Shown: one piece after another, positions 1 to 10,689 of the stretch
Numbering within the stretch: the first letter of the stretch is position 1
How the letters are laid out: each line of letters opens with the position of its first letter
Assembly: GCA_033439795.1 (NCBI GenBank)
Contig: JAUTDP010000006.1
Span: 558,001 to 622,000, forward strand
Direction of reading: 5' to 3'
Length of the DNA stretch: 64,000 bases
Source: Sordaria brevicollis
Lineage: Eukaryota; Ascomycota; Sordariomycetes; Sordariales; Sordariaceae
Translations under genes and position numbers: made by a program
Notes under the pieces: model-generated
Seen by the model: the letters and a program-made list of their open reading frames with translations, nothing else
Told to the model about the DNA's origin: nothing
The model's database searches: none

Positions 1-356
1 AAAAAAAAACTAAAATAAAAATAACTTTATTATAATTTAATTTAATTAAAAAATATTAAAAAAATTTAAAATAGAAATACCTTTATTATAATTTAATTTA
101 GTTAAAAAATATTAAAAAAATTTAAAATAGATAATAACTTCGGGATAATTTAATTTAGTAAAAAAATTCTAAAAAAAAATCTAAAATAAAAATAACTTTA
201 TTATAATTTAATTTAGTAAAAAAATTTTAAAAAAATTAAAGATAAATAATAATTTCGTAATAGTTTAATTTAGTGAAAAAAATTTGAAAAAAAAAAATCT
301 AAAATAGAAATAAATTCGTAATAATTTAATTTAGTAAAAAAAAAAATGAAAAAAAA
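1..356. repeat. Degenerate tandem repeat, unit about 57 bp
   Basis: Six diverged copies of an AT-only unit stand head to tail. The shared core TAATTTAATTTA recurs at about 33, 89, 146, 204, 261 (one base changed) and 322, giving spacings of 56, 57, 58, 57 and 61 bases. Between cores are A-rich runs and short CTTTATTA or TTCGTAAT variants. Almost no CpA or TpG is present, so the array is RIP-mutated. It may be part of the adjoining Gypsy relic's end or a separate minisatellite, and it continues to the window edge. Confidence 0.75.
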
Positions 357-359
357 AAT

Positions 360-3300
360 AAAAATAAATTTTACAACCTAATATATATTTCTAAACTTAT
401 ATTGAGGCGAAGTTTCAAATAGAATTCTACCCCTTTAGAGTACGGTATAAAATTTGCCGCAGGCAAATTTTGCGGGGGTACGGGGGCGGTAGCCCTCGTT
501 TAGATTTTAAATTTTAAAAACGGGTCGAAATAACGGTCGTTATAAAGGATAACTTCCTTTATTTATTAATATAAGGAGTTATAAAGTTCCGTCTATAATT
601 AAAACTATTATAAATCCGGATTTTTAAATATATTTATACCTTCCCTCCCCGAACGGACTACCCGGGCCGCCGAAATATAAAGTGGAATATAATTTTTTAA
701 AAACGGAGTCCGGTATTATTTAAATATCCCGCGCTTCGCGGTCCTAATCCGTAGGTATATTTTAATTTCGTTAAAAAAAAGCGTTAAAGATTATTCTATT
801 TTTACCGGGCTTATATTCGATTTAAAAATTAAATTAGGAAAAATATTCCGCCTACCGCGCCTATTACTCCGAAAATCTCTTCAATCTTATAAAATATTCA
901 AAATTCTAATAATTTATTAGAATAATAAATAATTTATAATTCCGCAATTCTACCGATTATTATTCTAAATAATTAATAATAATAAATATTTCCTTATTAT
1001 AAATAGGGTAATTCCACTCGGTAAAATTAAACTTCCGGGAATGAAAACTTATAACTTTATAAATTATATCTTTATTATTTTCGTTTATTTCTTAAAAAAT
1101 AATTCCGCCCAAAATAAATCTACTATAATCCGTTTCTAAAAATATTCTCTTATTTAAATTAAATTCCGTTAAAATCGGAACTTTTATAAATAAAGTTTTT
1201 AAAAATTAAAAAGCGCTTTTATATTCCTTAATCCATTTAAAAATAACCCCTTTACCGGTTAATTTTAATAAGGGGGTAATTATTTTTAAAAATTAAGGAA
1301 TAAATATATAATAATAATTAATAAATTTTAAAAAGCTTTGTACGCCCTTTTAAAAGGTAAAGGGAAATTAATTTAAAATCGCTTTAACCTTTTTAAAATT
1401 AACCTATACGCCAACGCCGGTATAAATAATAAAACCTAAATACTTAACCTTCTTTATATTAAACTCGTATTTATTTAAATTTAAATAGAGGCCGGCTTCC
1501 AATAATTTAATAAAAACTAAACGTACCTTTTATTCGTAATCTTCTAAAGAATTAAAGGAATAAATAAATATATCGTTTATATAAATAATATAAAACGTAT
1601 TTAAATAATTACGAAGGATATAATTAATATACTATTAAAATATAATTAACGCGCTATTTAACCTAAATAATATAATTAATTATTTAAATAACCTATACCG
1701 CGTCTAAAATACTATCTTCCCCTCTTTTCCTTCTATTATATAAATTTTATAGAAAATTTATATAATATTTACTTTAATATATTATTTTATTCCTTTTAAA
1801 ATACAGAACGTATCCTTAATTAACGGTAATAAATAACAGTCCGCTTTCGTAATAGCGTTAAATATATAATAATTACAATAAAAGCGGAATCCGCCTCCGG
1901 GTTTATATATAAATAAAATTAGGGCCTCTACTTTTAAATTATTAATTTAAATAAACCCCTTATTTAATAAATCCTTTAATATTTTTTTAAAAATTAAAAA
2001 TTCCTCCTTTATTATACTATAAAACGGTCCGAATAGGATAGGGAATTCTTTACCGTCTTTATCCTTTTTAATTATAATTTTATAATTTACGCCGGGACGA
2101 TAAAGGTTTAATTTATCGGCGTTTTCCTTTATTTAAAATAGTATTAAATTATAATATTTTTTAGGGATCTTCGCCTTTAATTTTATTTCGGTATATACCT
2201 TCTTTAATTTTAGCGCTTTTTCGACGTCCTTTAAATTAATTGCGAAAATAATTTCTTTAATTATTCGATTATTAAATTCCTTTTTTAACCTATATACGTA
2301 ATCTATAAAAATAGTAATTAAAATATATATAATAAACTTTAAATCGGCGATAAATAATATATTAAATACTTACTTTTTATTAATATAAAGAACTTAATAA
2401 TTAATAACGCTTATAAATAAATATTTTTCGTAAAGGACGGAATATATTCGTATAACTTTAAATTACGGTTTATTTAATATAATAGGGAATTCGAATAATA
2501 GGACGATATAAGTATAAATAAGATAAATATAATTATTTACTTTAATTAAAAATCGGATTATACTTTAAATAAAAGCTCCCTCTATAATAATAAACGCTCC
2601 TTTTACGGTACGAAGTAAAATAGGGATAATTAGGATTTAAAATTCTTCAATAATTTTCTTACTAATCGTAATATAATATTAATAATCCTTATCAATAAAA
2701 ATATAGAATAAATTATAATTATTAATAATAAATAGAATTAAAATAGGTTCTACTTCTATTTTTAATTTAAAATCCTTTATTTTACTTAATACTTTTATTT
2801 CCGGCTCCGAGGCCCGATTTTATACCGGAATTAAATTTTTACTTATTATTCGGGGGCGGAATTATAAACCTCGTTATTATCGTCGTCCTTTAAAAGCGGA
2901 AGGACTTTAATAACGGTAATTTAAATACGCATTCCGCTAAAGGAGGGGAGAACGGTTAACCGATATAAATAAATTAAAACGCAATATCCGGAAACGCTAT
3001 AACGTATATATAAATTATTATTTCGATAACGTTAATATTCTTTATCTAATACTTATTTAATATACTTAATAGAAGCGGAAATAAAAACGCTTACGCTAAA
3101 ACCGCTTCGACTTCGTCTATTTCGATTACGGGTTATATATAGTATTTATAATAATATTTCTATTTATATCAATTAAGTATTAAATAAAAATTATAGGAAT
3201 AGGACGGGGCGTAATATATAAAATATAAAAAATAGTAAAATAATTAATAAAAATAATATTAAGGACGTAAAATTTATTACTTTTAATTTTACCTTTCTAA

Positions 3301-4290
3301 TTACGTTAATATCGATAGTAATCCTCTTTAAATTCTATTATCTATTTGTATTTAAACGTATAATATTAAAATTATTTGAAATATTCGTAATAATCGTCGG
3401 AAAAGGTAATTATAAATATTTTATCGTATTATTTCTTATTAAAAGCGCGGCGGAAGTAGCCTAATTTAGTAAGATTCTCCTATAGGTAACCGCCTATTCT
3501 AAATATTTCGTTATTAAAATCGGCCAAAAAGGTAACGAATAATTCGCTATCCTTTTAACGTATACGGGCGAATTTATCGAAGGCCGCCTCTTAATTTTAA
3601 TAAGAACCGAAGATCGTACGAATTTATTCGAAGAATTTAATTAAATCTTCCTTACTACGTATAATTACGGCGGTTTAAAATCCCTTTAATTATTAACTAT
3701 ATTTAATAGGAAACGTATTAATAATTTCGTACTAAATAGTATTCGGGTTATTATAAAATCCTTATTTAATATTACTATTATATACCGTAATAAATTTATT
3801 AAAAAAGAAGCCGAAGGTATAAAATTGGTTATTTTATTTAAGGAGTTTTAATTATTTTTTATAATAGGGAATTAAATTCGTATTATCGTCGGAATTATTA
3901 TCAATTAAAATTTTAAGAGGAGACTTCTTCTTATAAACGGAATATTCGGTAATTCCGAAGTCTAAATAGGGGGTAAAGGTATTAAAAATAAGGGTAATAT
4001 TAAATAAAAGGGATTTAATATAATCCCTAAGGGTTATACTACTTTTAAGGATTTTAATTAAACCTTTAATTAAACTTTCGCTACTACCGCTATTATTTAG
4101 TATATTATTTTAGGAGTCGTAAAATTCCTCTATATCGTTAATATTTATATTATTAAATCCGATTATAATATTGAAAATGCCGTAATACTGTACTTAAAGC
4201 TATTAATCTTCTATTTATAAAATTACTATCCGCTTATTAAATTTATTTCTTCTATCCGCTTTTTAGAGGTAGAACTTAATATAAGGGGTA
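360..4290 (-). mobile_element. RIP-degraded Ty3/Gypsy LTR retrotransposon relic
   Basis: Reading the minus strand with RIP stops ignored, I see three parts in retroviral order. A Gag-like capsid stretch lies at about 3,700-3,350. Reverse transcriptase lies at about 2,100-1,400; it contains KPGGGFRF, then NAITKADCYLLPL, then the catalytic box as YINDIFIYS (YIDD mutated to YIND), then KKVKYLGFII. The start of RNase H lies at about 1,200-1,000 with FLETDYS and FILGGI. Stop codons are mostly TAA/TAG where CAA/CAG or TGG is expected, as RIP produces. No integrase is legible in the remaining ~900 bases to the left, so the element is truncated or rearranged. Boundaries are approximate. Confidence 0.8.
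449..471. repeat. Perfect short inverted repeat
   Basis: Ten bases AAAATTTGCC are followed by a 3-base centre (GCA) and their exact complement GGCAAATTTT. The hairpin sits at the left part of the Gypsy relic, followed by a G-rich run. It could be a terminal or regulatory hairpin of the element; function unknown. Confidence 0.6.
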
Positions 4291-4545
4291 TAGTATAGTT
4301 GGTATAGATATTGGGTCTTAACGAATCGATAAGGTTCTACGAAGAGGAAAAGGGAGGAAGGGAGGCGCCCTTTAGGCGGCATTGGCTAGCTATCCTTTTG
4401 AAGATTGGGGGTACGGGCTACTCCGCTTGCCGTAGCGGTAAGGACCGCGATTGGCGGCCCGACTAGCGGAACGACTGGCGGCACGACTGGCAGTGCCAGT
4501 TAAACTCAGCCACGGGTATCAGCCCCATAACAAATTTACGTTTAT
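4290..4545. other. GC-normal island between two retroelement relics
   Basis: This stretch of roughly 250 bases has ordinary base composition, with intact CpA and TpG, between two strongly RIP-mutated blocks. It contains imperfect direct repeats of about 12 bases around GACTGGCGG (about 4,455-4,500). It separates the minus-strand Gypsy relic from the plus-strand Copia relic and is probably LTR or leader sequence of one of them, but I could not define the ends. Confidence 0.5.
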
Positions 4546-6206
4546 AAATTTAATTAAAATAATAAATTCTAAAAATATAAAGCTCGTTTAATAATATAAG
4601 GAAATTAATAAATTAAGAATAGGATTCGCGAAACCTATACAATTATATTAATACTTAAATCCTTCTATATTTTTATAATAATTATAACCTATTTTAATTT
4701 AAATCTAATTTAATACAACGTTAAAAATACCTTTATTAATACCTTATTAAATAAATTAATTTATATATAAATTTCTTTTAAATATTAAAAGAAGGGCTAA
4801 ATAATTCGATTACTTCGAATATTATATAGGTTACGTAAATTACTACTCTTATAGTAATAGGAATTTACTAAAATCCTTATAGTTATAAATATATCCCCTA
4901 TCCCTTTTAAATTTAATATTTTAATTAAAAATAACGTATTCTTCTTCTTTTATATTAATAATATTATAATCGCTTATTTAAATAGGGATAAAGAGGTAGT
5001 TATAATTAAAGGGGTAATTATTACCTTCAAAAAGAAATACTAATTAATTAACGGAAAGGAATTAAAATAATTCTTAAAAATTAAAATTATTCGTAATTAT
5101 AAAAAACAATTAATTTAATTATTATAGTGTAATTATATTAATAAAATTATAAATAAGGTTAAAAGGATAAAGAGATTCTTTTAAATTCTTATAATTAAGG
5201 AAGAATTAATCCTTTATAAAAATAAGGTACTATTATACGAAATTACCGCTTATTAAATTAAAATCGGCTTTATCCTTTATATTATTATTACTATACGCCT
5301 AAATATTACTTTCCTTATTTCTAAATTAATTCGTTTCAATTCGAACCCTAATTTAATATACTATAAAACTATAAATCGCGTCCTTTTATATTTATTATTA
5401 ACTTAAAATTACGTTCTCTAATTAAATAAACTTAATTATTAAAATTTTTATATAATAATTAATTCTTCCTTTATAAATAATTCCTTTAATTATAAGAATT
5501 CTTAAGCGTTTATTCTAAAATTTTTAAACGTAACTATAAATTAACGAATTAATAAATAGGATATAATAATTATTTTTTTTATAGAAGTAAAATTATTATC
5601 CTTAAATTAAAGCGTTAAAGAAATTATTTACGCCCGCTATTTATTTAACGAATTAATAATAAGATTCGATTAAGAAATTACGCTTATAAATTGTAATAAT
5701 AAATAAACGATCTATTTCGTTATTAAAGAGGGTATATAATTAATAACCAAATTAAAGTATATAAATATTTATAAATATTAATTATATTAAATATAAAAAA
5801 AGAAGTTCATTGATATTACTTATATCCCTATTAAGGAATAAATCGCCGACGGCCTTATAAAGAGCCTCGGGCCTACAAATTACTACGTATTAATAGAGTA
5901 ATTGGGATTCGTAGAATTCTAGTAGCTACCGATTAAATTATTAAAAGTTACGAATACGTTTATTATAGTAGGGATACTTAAAAGGGTAACAAATTTAAAG
6001 GATAAAGATTAGGAAGAATTAAAGGATAAAAAGGTTATGAATAAATTGAATAGGAGATTTTATAATCTATTTAAAAATTAACGTAATAAAAAAAAATTTT
6101 AGGGAAATACTATTATATTAAGAATAAAAATATAAAATTCTTGGAAGATTATAAAGTATTTTTAGGTAAATTTAGTATTAGTTTGTAATATAAATTTAAG
6201 GGGGTG
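4546..6206 (+). mobile_element. RIP-degraded Ty1/Copia retrotransposon, 3' half of pol
   Basis: With stops ignored, the plus strand reads as the C-terminal half of a Copia polyprotein. The reverse transcriptase box FFYINNIIIAY (FFYVDDIVIAY-like, both Asp changed to Asn) lies near 4,945. SKLIRFNSNP lies near 5,325. The RNase H tail has INCNNK, then TKLKYINIYK, then ADGLIKSLG between about 5,680 and 5,870. A short purine run follows directly before the LTR at 6,207. Only about 1.7 kb is present; the 5' part is missing or displaced by the Gypsy element. Stops are TAA/TAG at Gln or Trp positions. Confidence 0.8.
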
Positions 6207-6387
6207 TGTTATAATATTAGGTAGCTAATCTATAGGGATAATAAAAGTATACGTAACTTAAATAACCGAAGTTTGGAGTCTAAGGGATTTTTATACAATA
6301 GCTAGAGATCTGCACATCTGCAGAGTCTTACACAGTTACACACAATCAAGCCTTCTTTACTCCCCCAATACTGTCACTATTGTAACA
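6207..6387 (+). repeat. 3' LTR of the Copia relic
   Basis: The segment begins TGTTATAATA and ends TATTGTAACA. The ends are inverted copies differing by one C-to-T change in a CpA context (TGTTACAATA to TGTTATAATA). It follows a purine-rich tract (6,195-6,205), as LTRs do. The left half is RIP-mutated; the right half from about 6,300 keeps many CA dinucleotides. The LTR ends 135 bases beyond the 3' end of the broken cao-1 gene. No target-site duplication could be tested because the 5' end is not visible. Confidence 0.75.
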
Positions 6388-6522
6388 CCTAACACACCTC
6401 AGGGCCCAGCAATTTCCATCTCAAACACCTCCGTCCTTTCAAGACCTCCCGTCGGGTCGTCTCTCGTCGTCTCCCGTCCCGTCATCCTGTCCCGTCAACA
6501 CAGCATTCGGGCCTCTCGAGCA

Positions 6523-8162
6523 TCAAAGAGGCGCCGGGTGTCCATCAACGTCCGCCTTATCAACCCAATTACCGTGCAGACCCGGCCTCAACCGCACCGG
6601 CAGCTTGACAAGGGCCACCTCCTTTGTCAAGTCCTTGGTGTCCAACACGGCCAGCTCGCTGCACATTTCCTCATAGTTGGCCAGAAGTACCATCAGATAC
6701 CCATCGCCCTCTGCCACTCCTTCACCGCGTGGGATAAAGATGCACTCGCCCGTCAGCTTGCGCGGTCCGGGAAGGTACCGCTGATATTCTCCCGTCTCGT
6801 GGTTCAGCTGAGCGATACCGCTGGACATGGGCGCCCCCGTCCCAGCACGCGGCATGACAAACTCAAAGTCGGTTACCCCGGGTTTGCGGTCGAAGATACA
6901 GAAGAAGGTGTGCTTGTGTTGTCGAGTCGCTACACGGTCATCGATGCGCGGAAACTCCATATCGTCCTTCACCAAGTATGTCGGTTCTGCCAGCTGAAGC
7001 TTGTTTGACCGGTAGTCGAGCACAAAGTTGGCAAAATGCGCTTCCACCTCTCCCGGCCTGGGCCCCTTGCCGTTCTTGTCTGGCCACCAGAAGAAGTAGT
7101 TGTCCCTGGCGTAGGCCATCTGGAGCTGGATGTTGCCCTCGTCATCCTCGAAAGCGTTGGCGACGTGGCCAGCGAATCCATGTGGCGCCTCGAACCACTT
7201 GACATCGCTGCCTTCAGCCCTTCTGCGCGCCAACACTCCGATATACATGGGAATGCTGTAGTCCCATTGCCAATGGTCGCCGCCCTGTTTCATGCGCTCG
7301 ACATCGCACAAAAGTGGAATCATGGGGAAAATGACAGTTCTCGGTGACGCCAAAGTCGTGGATCATGCCGCACACAGGGCTCACCAGCCAGACGGTCTCG
7401 ACGATCTTGCCATCTGCCCCGAAACTGTAGTAGCAGACATCGCGGGTGCCGTCTCCCTTGGCCTCGTATCCGAAGCACACCATCTCCCGCGTTACCGGAT
7501 CGAAATTAGGGTGCGCTGTGAACGTAAGGCTTGGAAGCTGCCCGTCAAAGTCATAGACGCCCAACGTCTCGAGCGTCTCAGGATCCATGGCGTAGGGAGG
7601 CGAGTCTTCCTTGAGCGCGAGAAGTTGGCCACGCCAGTAGACAATATTGGTGTTGGCAGTTGACCGGATCTTGAACTCGACCAGGTCGGTGTATTTGTTT
7701 CTGTACTTACCTACGCGACTCGTTAACAAGACCCAGGCTGTTCAACTTGGAACACGATGCTTGGTACTCACCTAGCAGAGCTCGGCGTGCCTCTGCTTTA
7801 CGCACAAACTTTTCCGTCCGAACATAATGCTGCTTGAGGTCGACATGGCCGTCCTTGAAATAGAAGCCGCTGATATTGCCATCACCATTGAACCAAGGAT
7901 CGTTGGGGACAAAGGATGGGAAGTGCGGTTCCGGCATGACACGGTAGAAGGTGCCTTCTATGCTTTTCGGAATCTCGCCGATGACTTCCAGGTTGGTTAT
8001 CTCTCCCTCAAACCGAACTGGCCTCATGAAGCCTGACGTGTTTTGGTCCTGAAAGGACCTTGGCGCCGGTGGAAGCTCTTCTGGTTGTTCGCCAGGGATC
8101 GCGTCCCTGACACCAATACCATGGCCATCCTTGGGCGCATCCGAGAAGACGTACTCAGCCAT
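6523..8162 (-). pseudogene. cao-1: Broken CAO-1-type stilbene-cleaving carotenoid oxygenase
   Basis: The product would be a non-haem iron dioxygenase of the RPE65/carotenoid-oxygenase family. CAO-1 of Neurospora splits the central double bond of phenolic stilbenes such as resveratrol into two aldehydes. The ATG at 8,162 begins MAEYVFSD, which I recall as the Neurospora start. A 61-bp intron (7,711-7,771) interrupts a Gly codon. The four iron-binding His are in FTAHP, MIHDF, GFAGHVAN and PGLHGNW. Between 7,336 and 7,335, just after MIHDFGVTEN, the frame jumps: two bases are missing, so the first frame ends in 44 wrong residues and the remaining 271 codons lie in another frame. Replacing two bases would give a 526-codon gene, full family length. 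No other stop is visible, so loss looks recent; a sequencing error is possible. It is divergent from the broken oxidase gene, 691 bases away. Confidence 0.88.
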
Positions 8163-8853
8163 GATGGAAAAGAGGAATTGCAAACAGAGAGTTGAACAAG
8201 ACAAAGAAGAAGGGGAAAAGCCATGTACGAGTGTATAGGTTGAGTTCCAGGTGGTATGGACTTCCCGACAGGAACCCCTCACGAGTTTATACTCGTCGAG
8301 GTCTGATGCCGGTCAGGTGCCATGAGCAACGCAATTGTCCTAAAGCAACTAGGTGGCATTACTGATCATCTGCCACGTTATCCCCTCTCGACTCCTCAAA
8401 GTTGGTACAATATTTCATTCGGCGACACGCCGGGGAGACGGGGGTTGAGGACCGGGCCGGGGATAGCTATACCCGGCTTCCGACATCACAACTTTTCATC
8501 CCCGCTGGCCTGCGGTTCTTCCCCGACGTATCCTCTTCTACCAATACGAAGCTTTTGATGCGCTTTGCTTCACTCCTAAATCTCTTCCCCGCCTGAAACT
8601 TACCCCAGACTCTTTCCCCGCTTACCTTAGCTTTGGATTTTGGGATAGGTATGGAGAGAGCGGCACTATTTTGTGTCAAGTGACACCATTACCACCGCCG
8701 ATTCGGAATAAGTATATCAAAGCACTATGGCCGAGCTCTCTCTACATATGAGTATCTCTCTAGATGTGAGACGCCGAGGTCGAGTTTCATTCAATCCTTT
8801 TCGTTTCTCATCATACCGCCTGGGTCCCAGTTTTACCCAGTTCAATATCCATC
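8163..8853. promoter_or_regulatory. Shared divergent promoter of the broken cao-1 and VAO pair
   Basis: This 691-base intergenic region lies between two genes transcribed away from each other whose products act on related phenolic compounds. It therefore probably held a common regulatory region. Composition is ordinary and not RIP-mutated. I see CT-rich tracts (8,570-8,620) and an AAGTATATCAAA stretch at 8,710 that could serve the oxidase, but no operator I can name. Confidence 0.45.
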
Positions 8854-10689
8854 ATGGCGGAGCCACCCAACGACAGAGTCCTTCCTCCTTCCTTCGATGC
8901 CAAAGCCTTCGACGAGGTTATGGATGTCATGACCACCATCGTCGGCCCAGAAAATGTGTCCCGCGATAGCTTCCATGGCAACCTTGAAGGCCCAGGCGGC
9001 GAGGTGTTGTACGGAGATATATGGCCTATGGGTGATGCGAACGACCATACGCCGAGCGGTGCCATCCGGCCCAAAACAGTCAAGAAAATCCAGGAGATAG
9101 TCACAGCTGCCAGCAAGTACAAGTTGCCACTGTGGACTGTCTCGCGCGGCAAGAACCTTGGGTAAGTCAACAACTCTCCTATACCCTTTAGCAATTAGTT
9201 GAACGGTATGCCAACTCACAAATATAGATACGGGGCAAGTGGTGCAGTGGTTCGTGGTTCCGTGATCCTCGATCTTCACAGGATGAACAAGATCATCCAA
9301 GTGAGCGAAGAACATGCCTACGCCATCGTAGAGCCGGGTGACTCCTTTTTTTGATCTGTACAATTACATTCAGGAGAAAGGGTACCGTCTGTGGCCATCC
9401 TGCCCAGCGCTCGGTTGGGGTTCGGTCTTGGGAAACACACTCGAAAGGGGGTTTGGTTATACTCCTAATGGCGAACACGCAGAACAGCAGTGCGGCATGG
9501 AGGTGGTCCTTGGTACTGGTGAAGTGGTCAGGACTGGCATGGGCGCACTGCCAGGCAGCCCAATGTGGCCATTGTTTAAGGGGTTAGTTCATGACTACCA
9601 CTGACCTCTGAAGCTTCTCTGTTGATAGCCTTTTATGTTCCTCAGGTTACTGACAAATGATCTAGTGGCTACGGCCCAAGCAAAGACGGTCTCTTTTACC
9701 AATCCAACCTGGGAATCGTCACTAAGCTCGGCATCCATCTCACCCCAGCGCCAGCCAGCTTCGCTCTCTGCGAACTCAGCGTTCCGTCCCAGGACCAGCT
9801 CGCCTCTATGGTCTGCACTCTCGCCCACCTCGAGCGCGAAAATGTCATCCAGAACCACACCTCCATCTCCAACCCGTTTCGCCGCGCCCTCGCCGACCTT
9901 CCGACCAACCCGGACCTCGTCCCCCGTGTCCTCGGCCCGGGACTTCACAACAGCAGCTGCGCCACCAACGCTGACATGACCGCCCTCGCCAAAGAAAAGG
10001 AATGGGGCTACTGAACAGGCGACTTCGCCCTCTACGCTGCCTCCCCGGCCATTCTCGACGCCAACTGGGCTTTGATACAAGACCGCATCGCGGCCTCCAT
10101 CCCCGGCGCAACCGTCAAACTCACCTTCCGCGCCGACGCCTCTGCTCCTTCCGAAGAACGACTCGACGCGTCCAAACTAGCCGTTCCCTCTCAATACACC
10201 GCCATCCCACAATACGGCGTACCCTCAACACAAAACGCTTTTCTCATGGAAACCCGCGGGGGCAAAGGAGGCCACGTCTGCTTCTCACCTCTTTTCCCCA
10301 CAGACGGGATCGAGATGCAGAGCTGATGGGACCGAGCGCAGCAGATGGCCGAAGAGGCCGGGTTTGACATTTTTGCGGATTTTCATGTTTACGGACGATA
10401 CGTGATTGCCATTGCGCTGGTGGTTTACAGGCCGCGTGATGAAGGGGAGAGGGTTAAGGCACTTTTTGCGAGGTGGTTGGAGGATGCCGAGAGGAATGGG
10501 GTGTCGGAGTATAGGACGCACTTGGATTATATGGATAGGGTTAGGGGGCAGTTTCATTGGCCTTCTGGGGACGAAGAAGGAAGCAGAGATGCTCTGGGAC
10601 AGGTGTTGAGAAGGTTAAAGGGGGTTCTGTATCCTGAGGGGATATTGGGGCAGGGGAAGTCGGGGATTTGGACGGTGCCTAGGCCGTAG
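8854..10689 (+). pseudogene. Broken vanillyl-alcohol-oxidase-type flavoprotein
   Basis: This is a VAO/4-cresol-oxidizing family flavoenzyme. Members oxidise para-substituted phenols such as vanillyl alcohol to 4-hydroxybenzaldehydes using FAD. Exons are 8,854-9,161, 9,228-9,582 and 9,666-10,689, with introns of 66 and 83 bp and matching phases. The FAD domain shows SRGKNLGYG, IVEPG and GSVLGNTLERGFGYTP. The cap shows EYRTHLDYMD, whose Tyr-Arg pair binds the phenolate in VAO, and GQGKSGIW near the end. Three lesions break it: a 2-bp loss after 9,340 (a GTGTG tract probably became GTG), TGA at 10,012-10,014 where Trp is expected in front of TGDF, and TGA at 10,324-10,326. With the two bases it would span 563 codons, typical for VAO. 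The stretch GRYVIAIALVV aligns where VAO has the FAD-linked His, and that His is absent. Confidence 0.87.
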
